Assembly (NCBI RefSeq): GCF_900104965.1
Contig: NZ_LT629757.1
Coordinates: 62,001 to 126,000 of the forward strand
From: Nocardioides scoriae
GTDB lineage: Bacteria > Actinomycetota > Actinomycetes > Propionibacteriales > Nocardioidaceae
Reading direction: 5' to 3'
DNA length: 64,000 nt
Below the pieces are notes generated by a model that was not told where the DNA came from, did no database searches, and saw nothing but the letters and a program-made list of their open reading frames with translations. The translations under genes and the position numbers were made by a program. Below are positions 32,538-41,653 of this stretch, in pieces. Position 1 is the first letter of the stretch. Each line of letters begins with the position of its first letter.

Positions 32538-33506
32538 ATGCCGACCCCCTCCCACGTCCCGGTGCTCCTCGACCGGGTCGTCACCTTGCTGGCGCCCGCG
32601 CTGCAGCGCCCCGGCGCGGTCTTCCTCGACGCGACCCTGGGCCTGGGCGGCCACACCGAGGCCGTCCTGGAGCGCTGCCCCGAGGCCCGCGCCATCGGGG
32701 TCGACCGCGACCAGCACGCGCTCGAGCTCGCCGGACGCCGGCTCGCGCCGCACGCCGACCGGTTCACGCCGGTGCACGCGGTGTACGACGAGATCCCCGA
32801 CGTCCTCGAGGAGCTCGGGCTCACCCACGTCGACGCCGTCCTGTTCGACCTCGGGGTCTCCTCGATGCAGCTCGACGTCCGCGAGCGGGGGTTCGCCTAC
32901 GCGGAGGACGCCCCGCTCGACATGCGGATGGACGACACCACCGGCCCCACCGCGGCCGACGTGCTCAACACCTACGCCTTCGGCGACCTGGCCCGGGTGC
33001 TCAGCACCTACGGCGAAGAGAAGTTCGCCCGGGCCATCGCCCGAGCGGTGCTCAAGGCCCGCGAGACCGAGCCGTTCACCACCTCGGCCCGCCTGGTCGA
33101 GCTGCTCTACGACACCATCCCGGCGCCGGCCCGCCGCACCGGCGGCCACCCCGCCAAGCGCACCTTCCAGGCGCTGCGCATCGAGGTCAACGACGAGCTC
33201 GGCGTGCTGCGCCGGGCGGTGCCGAGCGCCGTCGAGGCGATCGGGGTCGGCGGCCGCGTCGTGGTGATGAGCTACCAGTCGCTCGAGGACCGCCTCGTCA
33301 AGCGCGTCTTCACCGCCGGCAGCACCTCGCAGCTGCCGCCCGACCTCCCGGTCGTCCCGGAGGGCCACGAGCCGCCGCTGCGCCTGCTGACGCGCAGCTC
33401 GGAGAAGGCCACCGCCGAGGAGATCGCCCAGAACCCGCGCGCCGCCTCCGTCCGGCTGCGCGCCGTCGAACGTGTCAACACCAACCGGGGAGACCACGCA
33501 GCATGA
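32538..33506 (+). CDS. rsmH: 16S rRNA m4C1402 methyltransferase RsmH
   Basis: A 322-aa SAM-dependent enzyme (MraW) that methylates N4 of C1402 in 16S rRNA, tuning decoding. Motifs: [10 protein letters not shown] at the start, [16 protein letters not shown] (SAM site, ~30-45), [29 protein letters not shown], and [18 protein letters not shown], ending in [17 protein letters not shown] 32538 follows the small membrane gene by 12 bp. Its 3' end overlaps ftsL by 4 nt (ATGA). In the dcw cluster it is mainly a passenger, but cotranscription ties ribosome modification to wall synthesis. Confidence 0.97.
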   Translation: MPTPSHVPVLLDRVVTLLAPALQRPGAVFLDATLGLGGHTEAVLERCPEARAIGVDRDQHALELAGRRLAPHADRFTPVHAVYDEIPDVLEELGLTHVDAVLFDLGVSSMQLDVRERGFAYAEDAPLDMRMDDTTGPTAADVLNTYAFGDLARVLSTYGEEKFARAIARAVLKARETEPFTTSARLVELLYDTIPAPARRTGGHPAKRTFQALRIEVNDELGVLRRAVPSAVEAIGVGGRVVVMSYQSLEDRLVKRVFTAGSTSQLPPDLPVVPEGHEPPLRLLTRSSEKATAEEIAQNPRAASVRLRAVERVNTNRGDHAA

Positions 33507-34093
33507 GCCACTCACAGGCCACCACCACGGGCCGCTCGCGCCTGCCCCGCTTCGCCGAGGCCGCCGTCGAGCGGGCCCGCCTGACCGTCGTCCCGCCGCG
33601 CGCCCTCGGCCGCAGCCAGGCCGCGCGCACCCCCTTCGCGGTGCTGGTGCTGCTCCTGCTCGCCGGCGGCGTCGTCGGGCTCCTGATGTTCAACACCCAC
33701 ATGCAGCAGACCTCCTTCACCGCCACGCGGCTGCAGGACGAGGTCGACACCCTCACCGCCCAGAAGCAGTCGCTGGCCCTGGAGCTCGACGGGCTCCGCG
33801 ACCCCCAGCACCTCGGTGCCGCCGCCCAGGCGCTCGGCATGGTGGCGCCCCCCGAGCCGGCGTTCGTCCGCCTCAGCGACGGCGCGGTGCTCGGCAACCC
33901 GACCCCGGCCACCTCGGCCGACAGCGTCCAGATCACCCCCGGCCCCTCGGTCAAGCCGCCGTCGATCGAGCGCCGCACGGTCATCGTCGAGGCGACCCCG
34001 GAGGACCAGGCCGTGCGCAGCAAGCGCGGCCAGGACGCCGCCCAGGGTTCGACCGCCGACACCCCGGCGACCTCCACCGACGGCGACCGCTGA
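33503..34093 (+). CDS. ftsL: FtsL-like divisome protein
   Basis: A 196-aa bitopic protein in the normal FtsL position between rsmH and ftsI. A basic cytosolic region (1-~42) leads to one transmembrane helix ([20 protein letters not shown], ~42-61), then a short coiled coil ([20 protein letters not shown]) of the FtsL/DivIC type. The C-terminal ~95 residues are low-complexity Pro/Ala/Thr/Ser. FtsL, with FtsB/DivIC and FtsQ, activates FtsW-FtsI at the septum. Assignment rests on position and architecture, since FtsL sequences diverge quickly. ATG 33503 overlaps the rsmH stop. Confidence 0.85.
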   Translation: MSHSQATTTGRSRLPRFAEAAVERARLTVVPPRALGRSQAARTPFAVLVLLLLAGGVVGLLMFNTHMQQTSFTATRLQDEVDTLTAQKQSLALELDGLRDPQHLGAAAQALGMVAPPEPAFVRLSDGAVLGNPTPATSADSVQITPGPSVKPPSIERRTVIVEATPEDQAVRSKRGQDAAQGSTADTPATSTDGDR

Positions 34094-34141
34094 ACCGGTA
34101 GACCTGAGCCACCGCCCGCGACGACCGACGGAGTCCTTGAG

Positions 34142-36025
34142 TTGAGCCAGCCCCGACGCTCCCTGCGGGGGACCTCCCACGTCCGCCTGCGCATCGGGCT
34201 GATCGCCATCACGATGCTGCTCTCGCTCTTCGGGGCCCGGCTGTTCCAGATCCAGGGGATCGACGCCCGGTCCTACACCTCGCGGGCCGAGGCGGCCGGC
34301 GCGATCACCATCGACCTCCCCGCCAAGCGCGGCCGCATCCTCGACCGCGACGGCCAGCCCCTGGCCGAGTCCGTCGCCGGGCTGATGCTCGTCGCCGACC
34401 CCGCGACGACCCGGCCCCACGCGGAGGCCATCGCCAAGGTCATGGCCGAGCGGCTCGACCTCGACTACTTCGACCTGCTGACCAAGCTGACCAAGCAGGG
34501 CACCAACTTCGTCTACCTCGCCCGCCGGGTGCCCTCCACCCTGGCCACGAGCGTCATCGAGGAGCTGCGCACCCGCGAGCTGCCCGGTGTCGACACCCGC
34601 TCGGACCCGCTGCGCCACTACCCCGACGGCGACGTCGCGGCCAACCTGCTCGGCTTCATCAACGACGCGGGGGAGCCCGGCGCCGGCCTCGAGCTCGCCT
34701 TCGACCGGCTGCTCGCGGGCAAGGACGGCAAGGAGACCTACGAGGTCGGGGGCGGCAACCGGATCCCGCTCGGCGAGAACAGCACGGTCGAGCCCGTGGA
34801 CGGCCAGGACCTCAGGCTCACCATCGACCGCGACGTGCAGTGGTTCAGCCAGCGCGTGCTCTGCTCGGCCGTGCAGCAGGTCCAGGCCGAGTCCGGCTCG
34901 GCCGTGGTGATGGACACCCGCACCGGGGAGCTGATCGCCCTGGCCGACTGCCCGACCTTCAACCCCAACCGGGCGACCGAGTCGCCGGAGGAGCTGCTCG
35001 GCAGCCGCGCCGTCTCCGACGTCTACGAGCCGGGCTCGGTCGAGAAGGTGCTCACCTTCGCCTCCCTGCTCGACGCCAACAAGGTGACGCCCTCGACGCG
35101 CTACACCGTGCCGGGCGAGCTGCCCGTGCTCGACCGGGTGATCGGCGACTGGTTCGACCACGGCACGCTCCAGCTCACCTCGGCCGGCATCCTGGCCCAG
35201 TCGAGCAACATCGGCACGACGCTGGCCGCCTCGCAGTTCAGCGCGACCCAGCTGCACGACTACCTCACCCGCTTCGGCCTGGGCGAGCGCACCGACATCG
35301 GGCTGCCCGGCGAGAGCCGCGGCCTGCTGCCCGGGGCCTCCGACTGGTCGACCCTGAGCCGCGCCCAGATCTCCTTCGGCCAGGGCCTGTCGGTCAACGC
35401 GGTCCAGATGGCGGCCGCGGTCAACGCCGTCGGCAACGCCGGCGAGCTCGTCGAGCCCAGCCTCGTCGAGGGCGAGGAGCGCACCGACGACGGCCTCGAG
35501 GTCGGCACCGCCACCGCGACCAAGCGCCGGGCCGTCAGCGCCAAGGCCGCCGCCGAGGTCAGCCAGATGATGGAGCTGGTGACCACGCCCGACGTCGGCA
35601 CCGCCCCCGGCGCCGGCATCGAGGGCTACCGCGTCGCCGGCAAGACCGGCACCGCGCAGCAGGCCGGTGGCGACTGCAGCTGCTACGCCGACGGTGGCGT
35701 CGCGGTGTCCTTCGGTGGCTTCGCCCCGGCCGACGACGCCCGCTTCACCGTCTACGTCGTGGTCAACAAGCCCGCGGCGGGCGGCTCGGGCGCCGGCACC
35801 GCCGGCCCGGTCTTCCGCAAGATCCTGTCCTACGTCCTGCAGAAGTACGCCGTGGCGCCCACCGGCACCGCGCCGTCCACGCTGCCGACGACGTGGGCCG
35901 ACGACCCGTCCTCGGTCGGCCAGCCGTCCGCGCGGATGGTGCGCCCCGGCGCGACCTCGGAGGCCGACGACACTGCGGCTGACACCGGGTCCGGCACCGG
36001 GTCCGACACCGGCAGCGGCCGGTAG
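34142..36025 (+). CDS. ftsI: Septal transpeptidase FtsI (PBP2/PBP3 class B)
   Basis: A 627-aa class B penicillin-binding protein that cross-links septal peptidoglycan. A short cytosolic tail and one membrane helix (LRIGLIAITMLLSLFGARLF, ~17-36) precede the dimerisation domain (AKRGRILDRDGQPLAES). The transpeptidase domain has SxxK near residue 299 (PGSVEKVLTF), SxN in AQSSNIGTT and KTG in AGKTGTAQQ (~500). The C-terminal ~35 residues are Thr/Gly/Ser-rich; no PASTA domain is present. Initiation is at TTG 34142 with GGAG 8 nt upstream (34130-34133); no better start fits the helix. It corresponds to mycobacterial PbpB and works with FtsW. Confidence 0.95.
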   Translation: MSQPRRSLRGTSHVRLRIGLIAITMLLSLFGARLFQIQGIDARSYTSRAEAAGAITIDLPAKRGRILDRDGQPLAESVAGLMLVADPATTRPHAEAIAKVMAERLDLDYFDLLTKLTKQGTNFVYLARRVPSTLATSVIEELRTRELPGVDTRSDPLRHYPDGDVAANLLGFINDAGEPGAGLELAFDRLLAGKDGKETYEVGGGNRIPLGENSTVEPVDGQDLRLTIDRDVQWFSQRVLCSAVQQVQAESGSAVVMDTRTGELIALADCPTFNPNRATESPEELLGSRAVSDVYEPGSVEKVLTFASLLDANKVTPSTRYTVPGELPVLDRVIGDWFDHGTLQLTSAGILAQSSNIGTTLAASQFSATQLHDYLTRFGLGERTDIGLPGESRGLLPGASDWSTLSRAQISFGQGLSVNAVQMAAAVNAVGNAGELVEPSLVEGEERTDDGLEVGTATATKRRAVSAKAAAEVSQMMELVTTPDVGTAPGAGIEGYRVAGKTGTAQQAGGDCSCYADGGVAVSFGGFAPADDARFTVYVVVNKPAAGGSGAGTAGPVFRKILSYVLQKYAVAPTGTAPSTLPTTWADDPSSVGQPSARMVRPGATSEADDTAADTGSGTGSDTGSGR

Positions 36026-36028
36026 CCT
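36023..36028 (+). promoter_or_regulatory. Probable internal leaderless promoter of murE
   Basis: TAGCCT overlaps the ftsI stop codon (TAG 36023-36025) and ends 6 nt before GTG 36035. It may supply extra murE transcription inside the dcw cluster. Confidence 0.45.
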
Positions 36029-36034
36029 CGACCG

Positions 36035-37597
36035 GTGCCCGAGCCCGCCGAGACCCCTCCCACCCGCCCCCGCTCGACGTCGCCCGTCCCGCTCACCGAG
36101 GTCGCCGCCCTCACCGGTGCGCGGCTGCGCCCGCCCTCGGCCGGGGCCGTCGAGGCCACCGGCATCACCCTCAGCTCGCGACGCGTGTGCCCCGGCGACG
36201 TCTACGCCGCGCTGCCCGGAGCACGGGCCCACGGGGCGGCGTACGTCGCCGAGGCCGTGGCCGCCGGCGCGGTCGCCGTGCTGACCGACGCCGCCGGCGC
36301 CGAGGTCGTCGACCGGGCGCTGGACGAGCGGGCCGAGGGGCTCGAGGTGCCCCTGCTGGTGGTCGAGGAGCCGCGCTCGGTGCTCGGTCGCCTCGCCGCC
36401 CACGTGTACGCCGAGCCGGCCCGCGCCCTGACCCTGGTGGCCGTCACCGGCACCCAGGGCAAGACCACCACCACCCGCCTGCTCGAGGGCGGCCTCACCG
36501 CCGCCGGCGTGACCGCCGGGGTGGTCGGCACCGTCGGCACCCGGATCGCCGGCGAGGACGTCCGGTCCACGCTGACCACGCCCGAGGCGCCCGACCTGCA
36601 CGCGCTGTTCGCCGTGATGGTCGAGCGCGGGGTCGAGGCCTGCGCGATGGAGGTCTCCAGCCACGCCCTGGTGATGGGCCGCGTCGACGGGGTGGTCTTC
36701 GACGCCGCCGCGTTCCTCAACCTCGGCCGCGACCACCTCGACTTCCACCGCGACGTCGAGGACTACTTCGCCGCCAAGGCCTCGCTGTTCACCCCCGAGC
36801 GCACCCAGCGCGGCCTCACCAACGTCGACGACGAGCACGGCCGCCGGCTGCTGCGCGTGGCGACCGTGCCGATGTCCACCTTCTCGGCCACCGGCGCCGA
36901 GGCCGACTGGCGCGCGGTCGACGTCGTCGCCGAGCCGGAGGGGTCGACGTTCTCCGTGGTGACGCCCACGGGGGAGCGGCTCCCCGCCCGGGTGCCGATC
37001 ACCGGCTCCTTCAACGTCACCAACGCGCTGTGCGCGATCGCGCTGGCCGGCGAGGCGGGGCTCGACCCGCGCCGGGTCGCCGACGGCATCGCCGCCTCGG
37101 GCGGGGTGCCCGGCCGCCTCGAGCGCATCGACGGGGGCCAGGACTTCCTGGCCGTCGTCGACTACGCCCACAAGCCCGACGCGGTCCAGGCCGCCCTCGA
37201 CGCGCTGCGCCCGCTGACCGCCGGTCGGCTCGTGCTGGTCATCGGCGCCGGCGGCGACCGCGACCGCGGCAAGCGACCGGTGATGGGCGAGATCGGGGCG
37301 CGCCTGGCCGACGTCCTGGTCGTGACCGACGACAACCCCCGCACCGAGGACCCCGCGACCATCCGTGCCGCCGTGCTCGCCGGGACGTCGGTCGTGGCCG
37401 ACGGCGAGCGGGCCGAGGTGGTCGAGGTCGGCGACCGCCGCGAGGCGATCCGGCGGGCCGTCGCGCTCGCCGGTCCGGGCGACACCGTGGTGGTGGCCGG
37501 CAAGGGACACGAGACCGGCCAGGAGGTCGACGGCGAGGTGCACCCGTTCGACGACCGCGACGAGCTGCGCGTGGCCCTCGAGGGAGTGCGCCGGTGA
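36035..37597 (+). CDS. murE: UDP-MurNAc-L-Ala-D-Glu:DAP ligase MurE
   Basis: A 520-aa Mur ligase adding the third residue, diaminopimelate, to the peptidoglycan stem. The N-terminal domain binds the UDP-precursor; the ATPase loop is VTGTQGKTTTTRLLEGG (~133-149); SSHALVMGRVDG and NLGRDHLDFHRDVEDYF follow with the carbamylated-lysine region. The C-terminal motif DNPRTEDP (~431) selects DAP rather than lysine. The enzyme cannot by itself tell LL- from meso-DAP. GTG 36035 begins 9 bp after ftsI and 7 nt after TAGCCT. Its stop overlaps murF by 4 nt. Confidence 0.97.
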   Translation: MPEPAETPPTRPRSTSPVPLTEVAALTGARLRPPSAGAVEATGITLSSRRVCPGDVYAALPGARAHGAAYVAEAVAAGAVAVLTDAAGAEVVDRALDERAEGLEVPLLVVEEPRSVLGRLAAHVYAEPARALTLVAVTGTQGKTTTTRLLEGGLTAAGVTAGVVGTVGTRIAGEDVRSTLTTPEAPDLHALFAVMVERGVEACAMEVSSHALVMGRVDGVVFDAAAFLNLGRDHLDFHRDVEDYFAAKASLFTPERTQRGLTNVDDEHGRRLLRVATVPMSTFSATGAEADWRAVDVVAEPEGSTFSVVTPTGERLPARVPITGSFNVTNALCAIALAGEAGLDPRRVADGIAASGGVPGRLERIDGGQDFLAVVDYAHKPDAVQAALDALRPLTAGRLVLVIGAGGDRDRGKRPVMGEIGARLADVLVVTDDNPRTEDPATIRAAVLAGTSVVADGERAEVVEVGDRREAIRRAVALAGPGDTVVVAGKGHETGQEVDGEVHPFDDRDELRVALEGVRR

Positions 37598-39075
37598 TCC
37601 CCCGCACGCTGGCGCAGGTCGCCGACCTCGTGGGTGGGCGGCTGCACGACGCCGACCCGGACCTGCTCGTCACCGGTCCCGCCTTCCTCGACAGCCGCAG
37701 CCCGGAGCCCGGCGGCCTGTTCGTCGCCTTCGCCGGCGAGCACGTCGACGGGCACCGCTTCGCCGCGGGGGCCGTCGAGGGCGGTGCCGCGGCGGTGCTC
37801 GGCACCCGCCCCACCGGGGTGCCGACGGTCGTGGTCGACGACGCCCAGGTGGCGCTGCAGCGCCTGGCGCAGGGGGTGCTCCGGCGTCGTCGCCGCGACG
37901 ACCGCGAGGCCGGCCGCGCCCCGCTCGAGGACCCCGAGGCGCTGGTGGTGGTCGCGATCACCGGGTCGCAGGGCAAGACCAGCGCCAAGGACATGCTCGC
38001 CCGGGTGCTGGCCGACGCCGGGCCGACGGTCGCGACGGCCGGGTCGTTCAACAACGAGCTCGGGCTGCCGCTGACCGTGCTCCGGCTCACCGGGGAGACC
38101 CGCTTCCTCGTCCTCGAGATGGGGGCGCGGGGCATCGGCCACCTCACCGAGCTGTGCGCGATCGCCCCGCCCGACGTGGCGCTGGTGCTCAACGTCGGCA
38201 AGGCCCACCTCGGCGAGTTCGGCTCCCAGGCCAACATCGCCCAGGCCAAGGGCGAGATCGTCGAGGCGCTGCGACCCGGGTACGGCGTCGCGGTGCTCAA
38301 CGCCGACGACCCCCTGGTCACCGGCATGGACGCCCGGGTGACGGCCGAGGAAGGCGTCGAGGCGGTCCGCTTCGGGGCGGGTGCCGACGCCGACGTGCGC
38401 GTGTCCGGCCCGGTCCTCGACGACCTGGGCCGGCCGTCGTTCGACCTGCTCCACGCCGGCGCCTCGGAGCACGTCGACCTGCGGCTGCTCGGCGCCCACC
38501 AGGCCACCAACGCCGCTGCGGCGGCCGCGGTCGGCACGGCGGTGGGGATCCCGCTCGACCGCGTCGCGGCCAGCCTGCGCGCCATCGAGGCACTCTCGCG
38601 CTGGCGCATGGAGCTGAGCGAGCGGGCGGACGGCCTGGTCGTGGTCAACGACGCCTACAACGCCAACCCCGACTCGATGCGCTCGGCCGTGGAGACCCTG
38701 GCCGGGATCGGCGCCCGCTCGGGCCGGCGCACCGTCGCGGTGCTGGGCGAGATGCGCGAGCTCGGGCCCACGGCCGTCGAGGAGCACCGGGCGGTCGGGT
38801 CGCTGACCCACGAGCTCGGCGTCGACGAGGTCGTGGTGGTGGGGCCGGGCGCCGCCGGCATCGCCGAGGCCCGGCAGGACGCGGGAGTGTCGTCCTCGAC
38901 ACACCACGTCTCCGGCGTGGACGAGGCCACGGCCTGGTTGCGCGAGAATGTCCGGGGCCCGGACGTGGTGCTGGTGAAGGCATCGCGGTCCGGAGGCCTC
39001 GAGCGAGTGGCCCGGACACTCGTCGACGACCCCGCGCCGACCGACGGCGCGGCGGGAGAGGAGCCCCACGCGTGA
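37594..39075 (+). CDS. murF: UDP-MurNAc-tripeptide:D-Ala-D-Ala ligase MurF
   Basis: A 493-aa Mur ligase attaching D-Ala-D-Ala to complete the pentapeptide. ATP loop AITGSQGKTSAKDMLARVL (~126-144); SFNNELGLPLTVL, with the typical NNE of MurF; LEMGARGIGHL; NVGKAHLGEFGS; and VVNDAYNANPDSMRSAVETL in the C-terminal domain. GTG 37594 overlaps the murE stop (GTGA). The stop overlaps mraY in the same way. No ddl gene is in the window, so D-Ala-D-Ala comes from elsewhere, as usual in actinobacteria. Confidence 0.97.
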   Translation: MIPRTLAQVADLVGGRLHDADPDLLVTGPAFLDSRSPEPGGLFVAFAGEHVDGHRFAAGAVEGGAAAVLGTRPTGVPTVVVDDAQVALQRLAQGVLRRRRRDDREAGRAPLEDPEALVVVAITGSQGKTSAKDMLARVLADAGPTVATAGSFNNELGLPLTVLRLTGETRFLVLEMGARGIGHLTELCAIAPPDVALVLNVGKAHLGEFGSQANIAQAKGEIVEALRPGYGVAVLNADDPLVTGMDARVTAEEGVEAVRFGAGADADVRVSGPVLDDLGRPSFDLLHAGASEHVDLRLLGAHQATNAAAAAAVGTAVGIPLDRVAASLRAIEALSRWRMELSERADGLVVVNDAYNANPDSMRSAVETLAGIGARSGRRTVAVLGEMRELGPTAVEEHRAVGSLTHELGVDEVVVVGPGAAGIAEARQDAGVSSSTHHVSGVDEATAWLRENVRGPDVVLVKASRSGGLERVARTLVDDPAPTDGAAGEEPHA

Positions 39076-40139
39076 GAGCCATCCTGCTGGCCGGCGGGCT
39101 GTCGCTGGTGCTGACCCTGGTCGGCACCCGCTACGCCATCATCGTGCTCGCCCGGCGCGGCTACGGACAGCTGATCCGCGACGACGGGCCGACCACCCAC
39201 CACACCAAGCGCGGCACGCCCACCATGGGCGGGCTGGTCATCGTGCTGGCGTCGGTCGTGTCGTACTTCCTCGCCTGCCTGGTCGTCGGTCGCACCCCGA
39301 GCGCCTCCGCGCTGCTGCTGCTGTTCCTCTTCGTGGGCCTGGGCACCGTGGGCTTCCTCGACGACTACATCAAGATCTCGCGGCAGCGCAGCCTGGGGCT
39401 GCGGAGCCGGGCCAAGTTCATCGGGCAGACGCTGGTGGCGCTCGCCTTCGGCGGCCTGGCGCTCTCGCCCTGGCTCGAGGACGACCGCGGCCGCACGCCG
39501 GCCGGGCAGTCGATCTCCTTCATCCGCGACGCCAGCTTCACGCTCCCGGTCATCGTGGTCGTGCTGTTCGTGTGGCTGCTCATCGCCGGCACGAGCAACG
39601 CGGTCAACCTCACCGACGGCCTCGACGGCCTGGCCGCGGGCGCCTCGGTGATGGTCTTCGGCGCCTACACGCTGGTCAACATCTGGCAGAACAACCAGTG
39701 GTGCGGCCGTGAGCCCGGCCCCTCCTGCTACGAGGTCCGCGACCCGCTCGACCTGGCCATCGTGGCCGCCGCGATCACCGGCGCCTGCTTCGGCTTCCTG
39801 TGGTGGAACGCCTCGCCGGCCAAGATCTTCATGGGCGACACCGGCTCGCTGGCCCTCGGCGGCGCCCTCGCGGGCTTCGCGGTGCTGACCCGCACCGAGT
39901 TCCTGCTGGCGCTGCTCGGCGGCCTGTTCGTCATCCAGACCCTCTCGGTGATCCTGCAGGTCGGCTTCTTCAAGGCCACCCACGGGCGCCGGCTGTTCCG
40001 GATGGCGCCCCTGCACCACCACTTCGAGATGCTGGGCTGGGAGGAGATCACCGTGGTGATCCGGTTCTGGCTGATCGCCGGCATCTTCGTGGCCGCCGGC
40101 CTCGGGGTGTTCTACGCCGAGTGGGTGGCGGGCGCGTGA
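39072..40139 (+). CDS. mraY: Phospho-MurNAc-pentapeptide translocase MraY
   Basis: A 355-aa polytopic enzyme making lipid I from UDP-MurNAc-pentapeptide and undecaprenyl phosphate. It has about ten transmembrane helices. Signature segments are THHTKRGTPTMGG (~43-55), VGFLDDYIK with the Asp pair for Mg, SNAVNLTDGLDGLAAG, IFMGDTGSLALGG and PLHHHFE of the HHH loop. GTG 39072 overlaps the murF stop. An extra polar loop with two cysteines (NNQWCGREPGPSCYEVRDPL) lies between helices near residue 215-234; it would face outward and might form a disulfide. Confidence 0.97.
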   Translation: MRAILLAGGLSLVLTLVGTRYAIIVLARRGYGQLIRDDGPTTHHTKRGTPTMGGLVIVLASVVSYFLACLVVGRTPSASALLLLFLFVGLGTVGFLDDYIKISRQRSLGLRSRAKFIGQTLVALAFGGLALSPWLEDDRGRTPAGQSISFIRDASFTLPVIVVVLFVWLLIAGTSNAVNLTDGLDGLAAGASVMVFGAYTLVNIWQNNQWCGREPGPSCYEVRDPLDLAIVAAAITGACFGFLWWNASPAKIFMGDTGSLALGGALAGFAVLTRTEFLLALLGGLFVIQTLSVILQVGFFKATHGRRLFRMAPLHHHFEMLGWEEITVVIRFWLIAGIFVAAGLGVFYAEWVAGA

Positions 40140-41617
40140 CGGGCCTGGACCCCGCCGCGCTGGCCGCCCTGGGCCGCACCTCCGACTGGAGCTCGATCCG
40201 GGTCGTGGTCGCCGGGTTCGGCGTCTCGGGGTACGCCGCGGCCGACAACCTCACCTTCCTCGGCGCCCGGGTGACCGCCCTCGACGAGTCCGAGGCCGGT
40301 GACCGCCGCGAGCGGGCCGACCTGCTCGAGAGCCTCGGCGCCACGGTGCGGCTCGGGCCCGGCAGCACGACGACCCTGCCCGACGACGTCGACCTGGTCG
40401 TCACCTCGCCCGGCTGGTCGCCCCGCGCGCCGCTGCTCGCGCAGGCCGTGGGGCGCGGCGTACCCGTGTGGGGCGAGGTGGAGCTGGCCTGGCGGCTGCG
40501 CGACCCCGAGCGCCCCGTGCCGTGGCTGGCCGTGACCGGCACCAACGGCAAGACCACCACGGTGCAGATGCTCGAGGCCATGCTGCGGGCCGGCGGCCTG
40601 CGCACGGTCGCGGCCGGCAACGTCGGGCTGCCCCTCGTCGAGGCGGTCATGGACCCCGACCCGTACGACGTGCTGGCCGTCGAGCTCTCGAGCTTCCAGC
40701 TGCACTGGACCTCCACGGTGGCCGCCCGGTCCGCGGCGGTCCTCAACGTCGCCGAGGACCACCTCGACTGGTACCCCGGCCCCTCGGGGATGACCGACTA
40801 CGCCGCCGACAAGGGCCGCATCTACGAGCGCGTCCGGTCGGCCTGCGTCTACAACGTCGCCGACCCCGTCACCGAGGAGCTGGTCCGCGAGGCCGACGTC
40901 ACCGAGGGGGCGCGCGCCATCGGGTTCACCCTGGGCACCCCCGCGGTCGGCATGGTCGGGCTGGTCGACGACGTCCTCGCCGACCGGGCCTTCGTCGAGG
41001 ACCGGCGCAGCAGCGCCGCCGAGCTGTGCACCCTGGGCGACCTGGCCAGCCAGGCGCCCCACTACGTCGCCAACGCGCTCGCCGCGGCCGCGCTGGCCCG
41101 CTCCTTCGACGTGACCCCGGCGGCGGTGCAGCAGGCGCTGCGCGACTTCCGCCCCGACGGCCACCGCATCGCCGAGGTCGCGACCGTCGACGGCGTCACC
41201 TGGGTCGACGACTCCAAGGCCACCAACCCGCACGCCGCGCGGGCCTCGCTGCAGGCCTACGACCCGGTCGTGTGGGTCGCCGGAGGCCTCGCCAAGGGCG
41301 CCCGCTTCGACGACCTGGTGCAGGCCGTGCGGGACCGGCTGCGCGGGGTGGTGCTGCTCGGTCGCGACGCCCCGGTGATCCGGGAGTCGCTGCGGCGACA
41401 CGCACCCGATGTGCCCGTGATCGACGTGGCCGCCGGGGAGGATGACGGGGTAGGACCGATGGACCGCGTCGTGGCGGGCGCAGCGTCCCTGGCGCGACCG
41501 GGGGACACCGTGCTGCTGGCGCCGGGGTGCGCGTCCATGGACATGTTCGCCAACTACGGCGCACGCGGCGACGCCTTCGCCGAGGCCGTGCACCGCAGGC
41601 GGCGGGGAGACAGCTGA
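40136..41617 (+). CDS. murD: UDP-MurNAc-L-Ala:D-Glu ligase MurD
   Basis: A 493-aa Mur ligase adding D-glutamate. The N-terminal Rossmann domain VVVAGFGVSGYAAADNL is typical; the ATP loop is VTGTNGKTTTVQMLEAML (~136-153); LSSFQLHW is MurD-specific, followed by NVAEDHLDWY, GHRIAEVATVDGVTWVDDSKATN and LLAPGCASMDMFANYGARG near the end. GTG 40136 overlaps the mraY stop as GTGA. A 36-bp gap then separates it from ftsW, the largest gap between murE and murC. Confidence 0.97.
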   Translation: MTGLDPAALAALGRTSDWSSIRVVVAGFGVSGYAAADNLTFLGARVTALDESEAGDRRERADLLESLGATVRLGPGSTTTLPDDVDLVVTSPGWSPRAPLLAQAVGRGVPVWGEVELAWRLRDPERPVPWLAVTGTNGKTTTVQMLEAMLRAGGLRTVAAGNVGLPLVEAVMDPDPYDVLAVELSSFQLHWTSTVAARSAAVLNVAEDHLDWYPGPSGMTDYAADKGRIYERVRSACVYNVADPVTEELVREADVTEGARAIGFTLGTPAVGMVGLVDDVLADRAFVEDRRSSAAELCTLGDLASQAPHYVANALAAAALARSFDVTPAAVQQALRDFRPDGHRIAEVATVDGVTWVDDSKATNPHAARASLQAYDPVVWVAGGLAKGARFDDLVQAVRDRLRGVVLLGRDAPVIRESLRRHAPDVPVIDVAAGEDDGVGPMDRVVAGAASLARPGDTVLLAPGCASMDMFANYGARGDAFAEAVHRRRRGDS

Positions 41618-41653
41618 ACTGTCGGCGACCACGTCGGCGACGAGGAGGACCCG

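Noticed and set aside
33512-37543. 1343-codon minus-strand open frame opposite ftsL-murE
   Set aside because: Same shadow composition; the plus strand contains unambiguous dcw genes.
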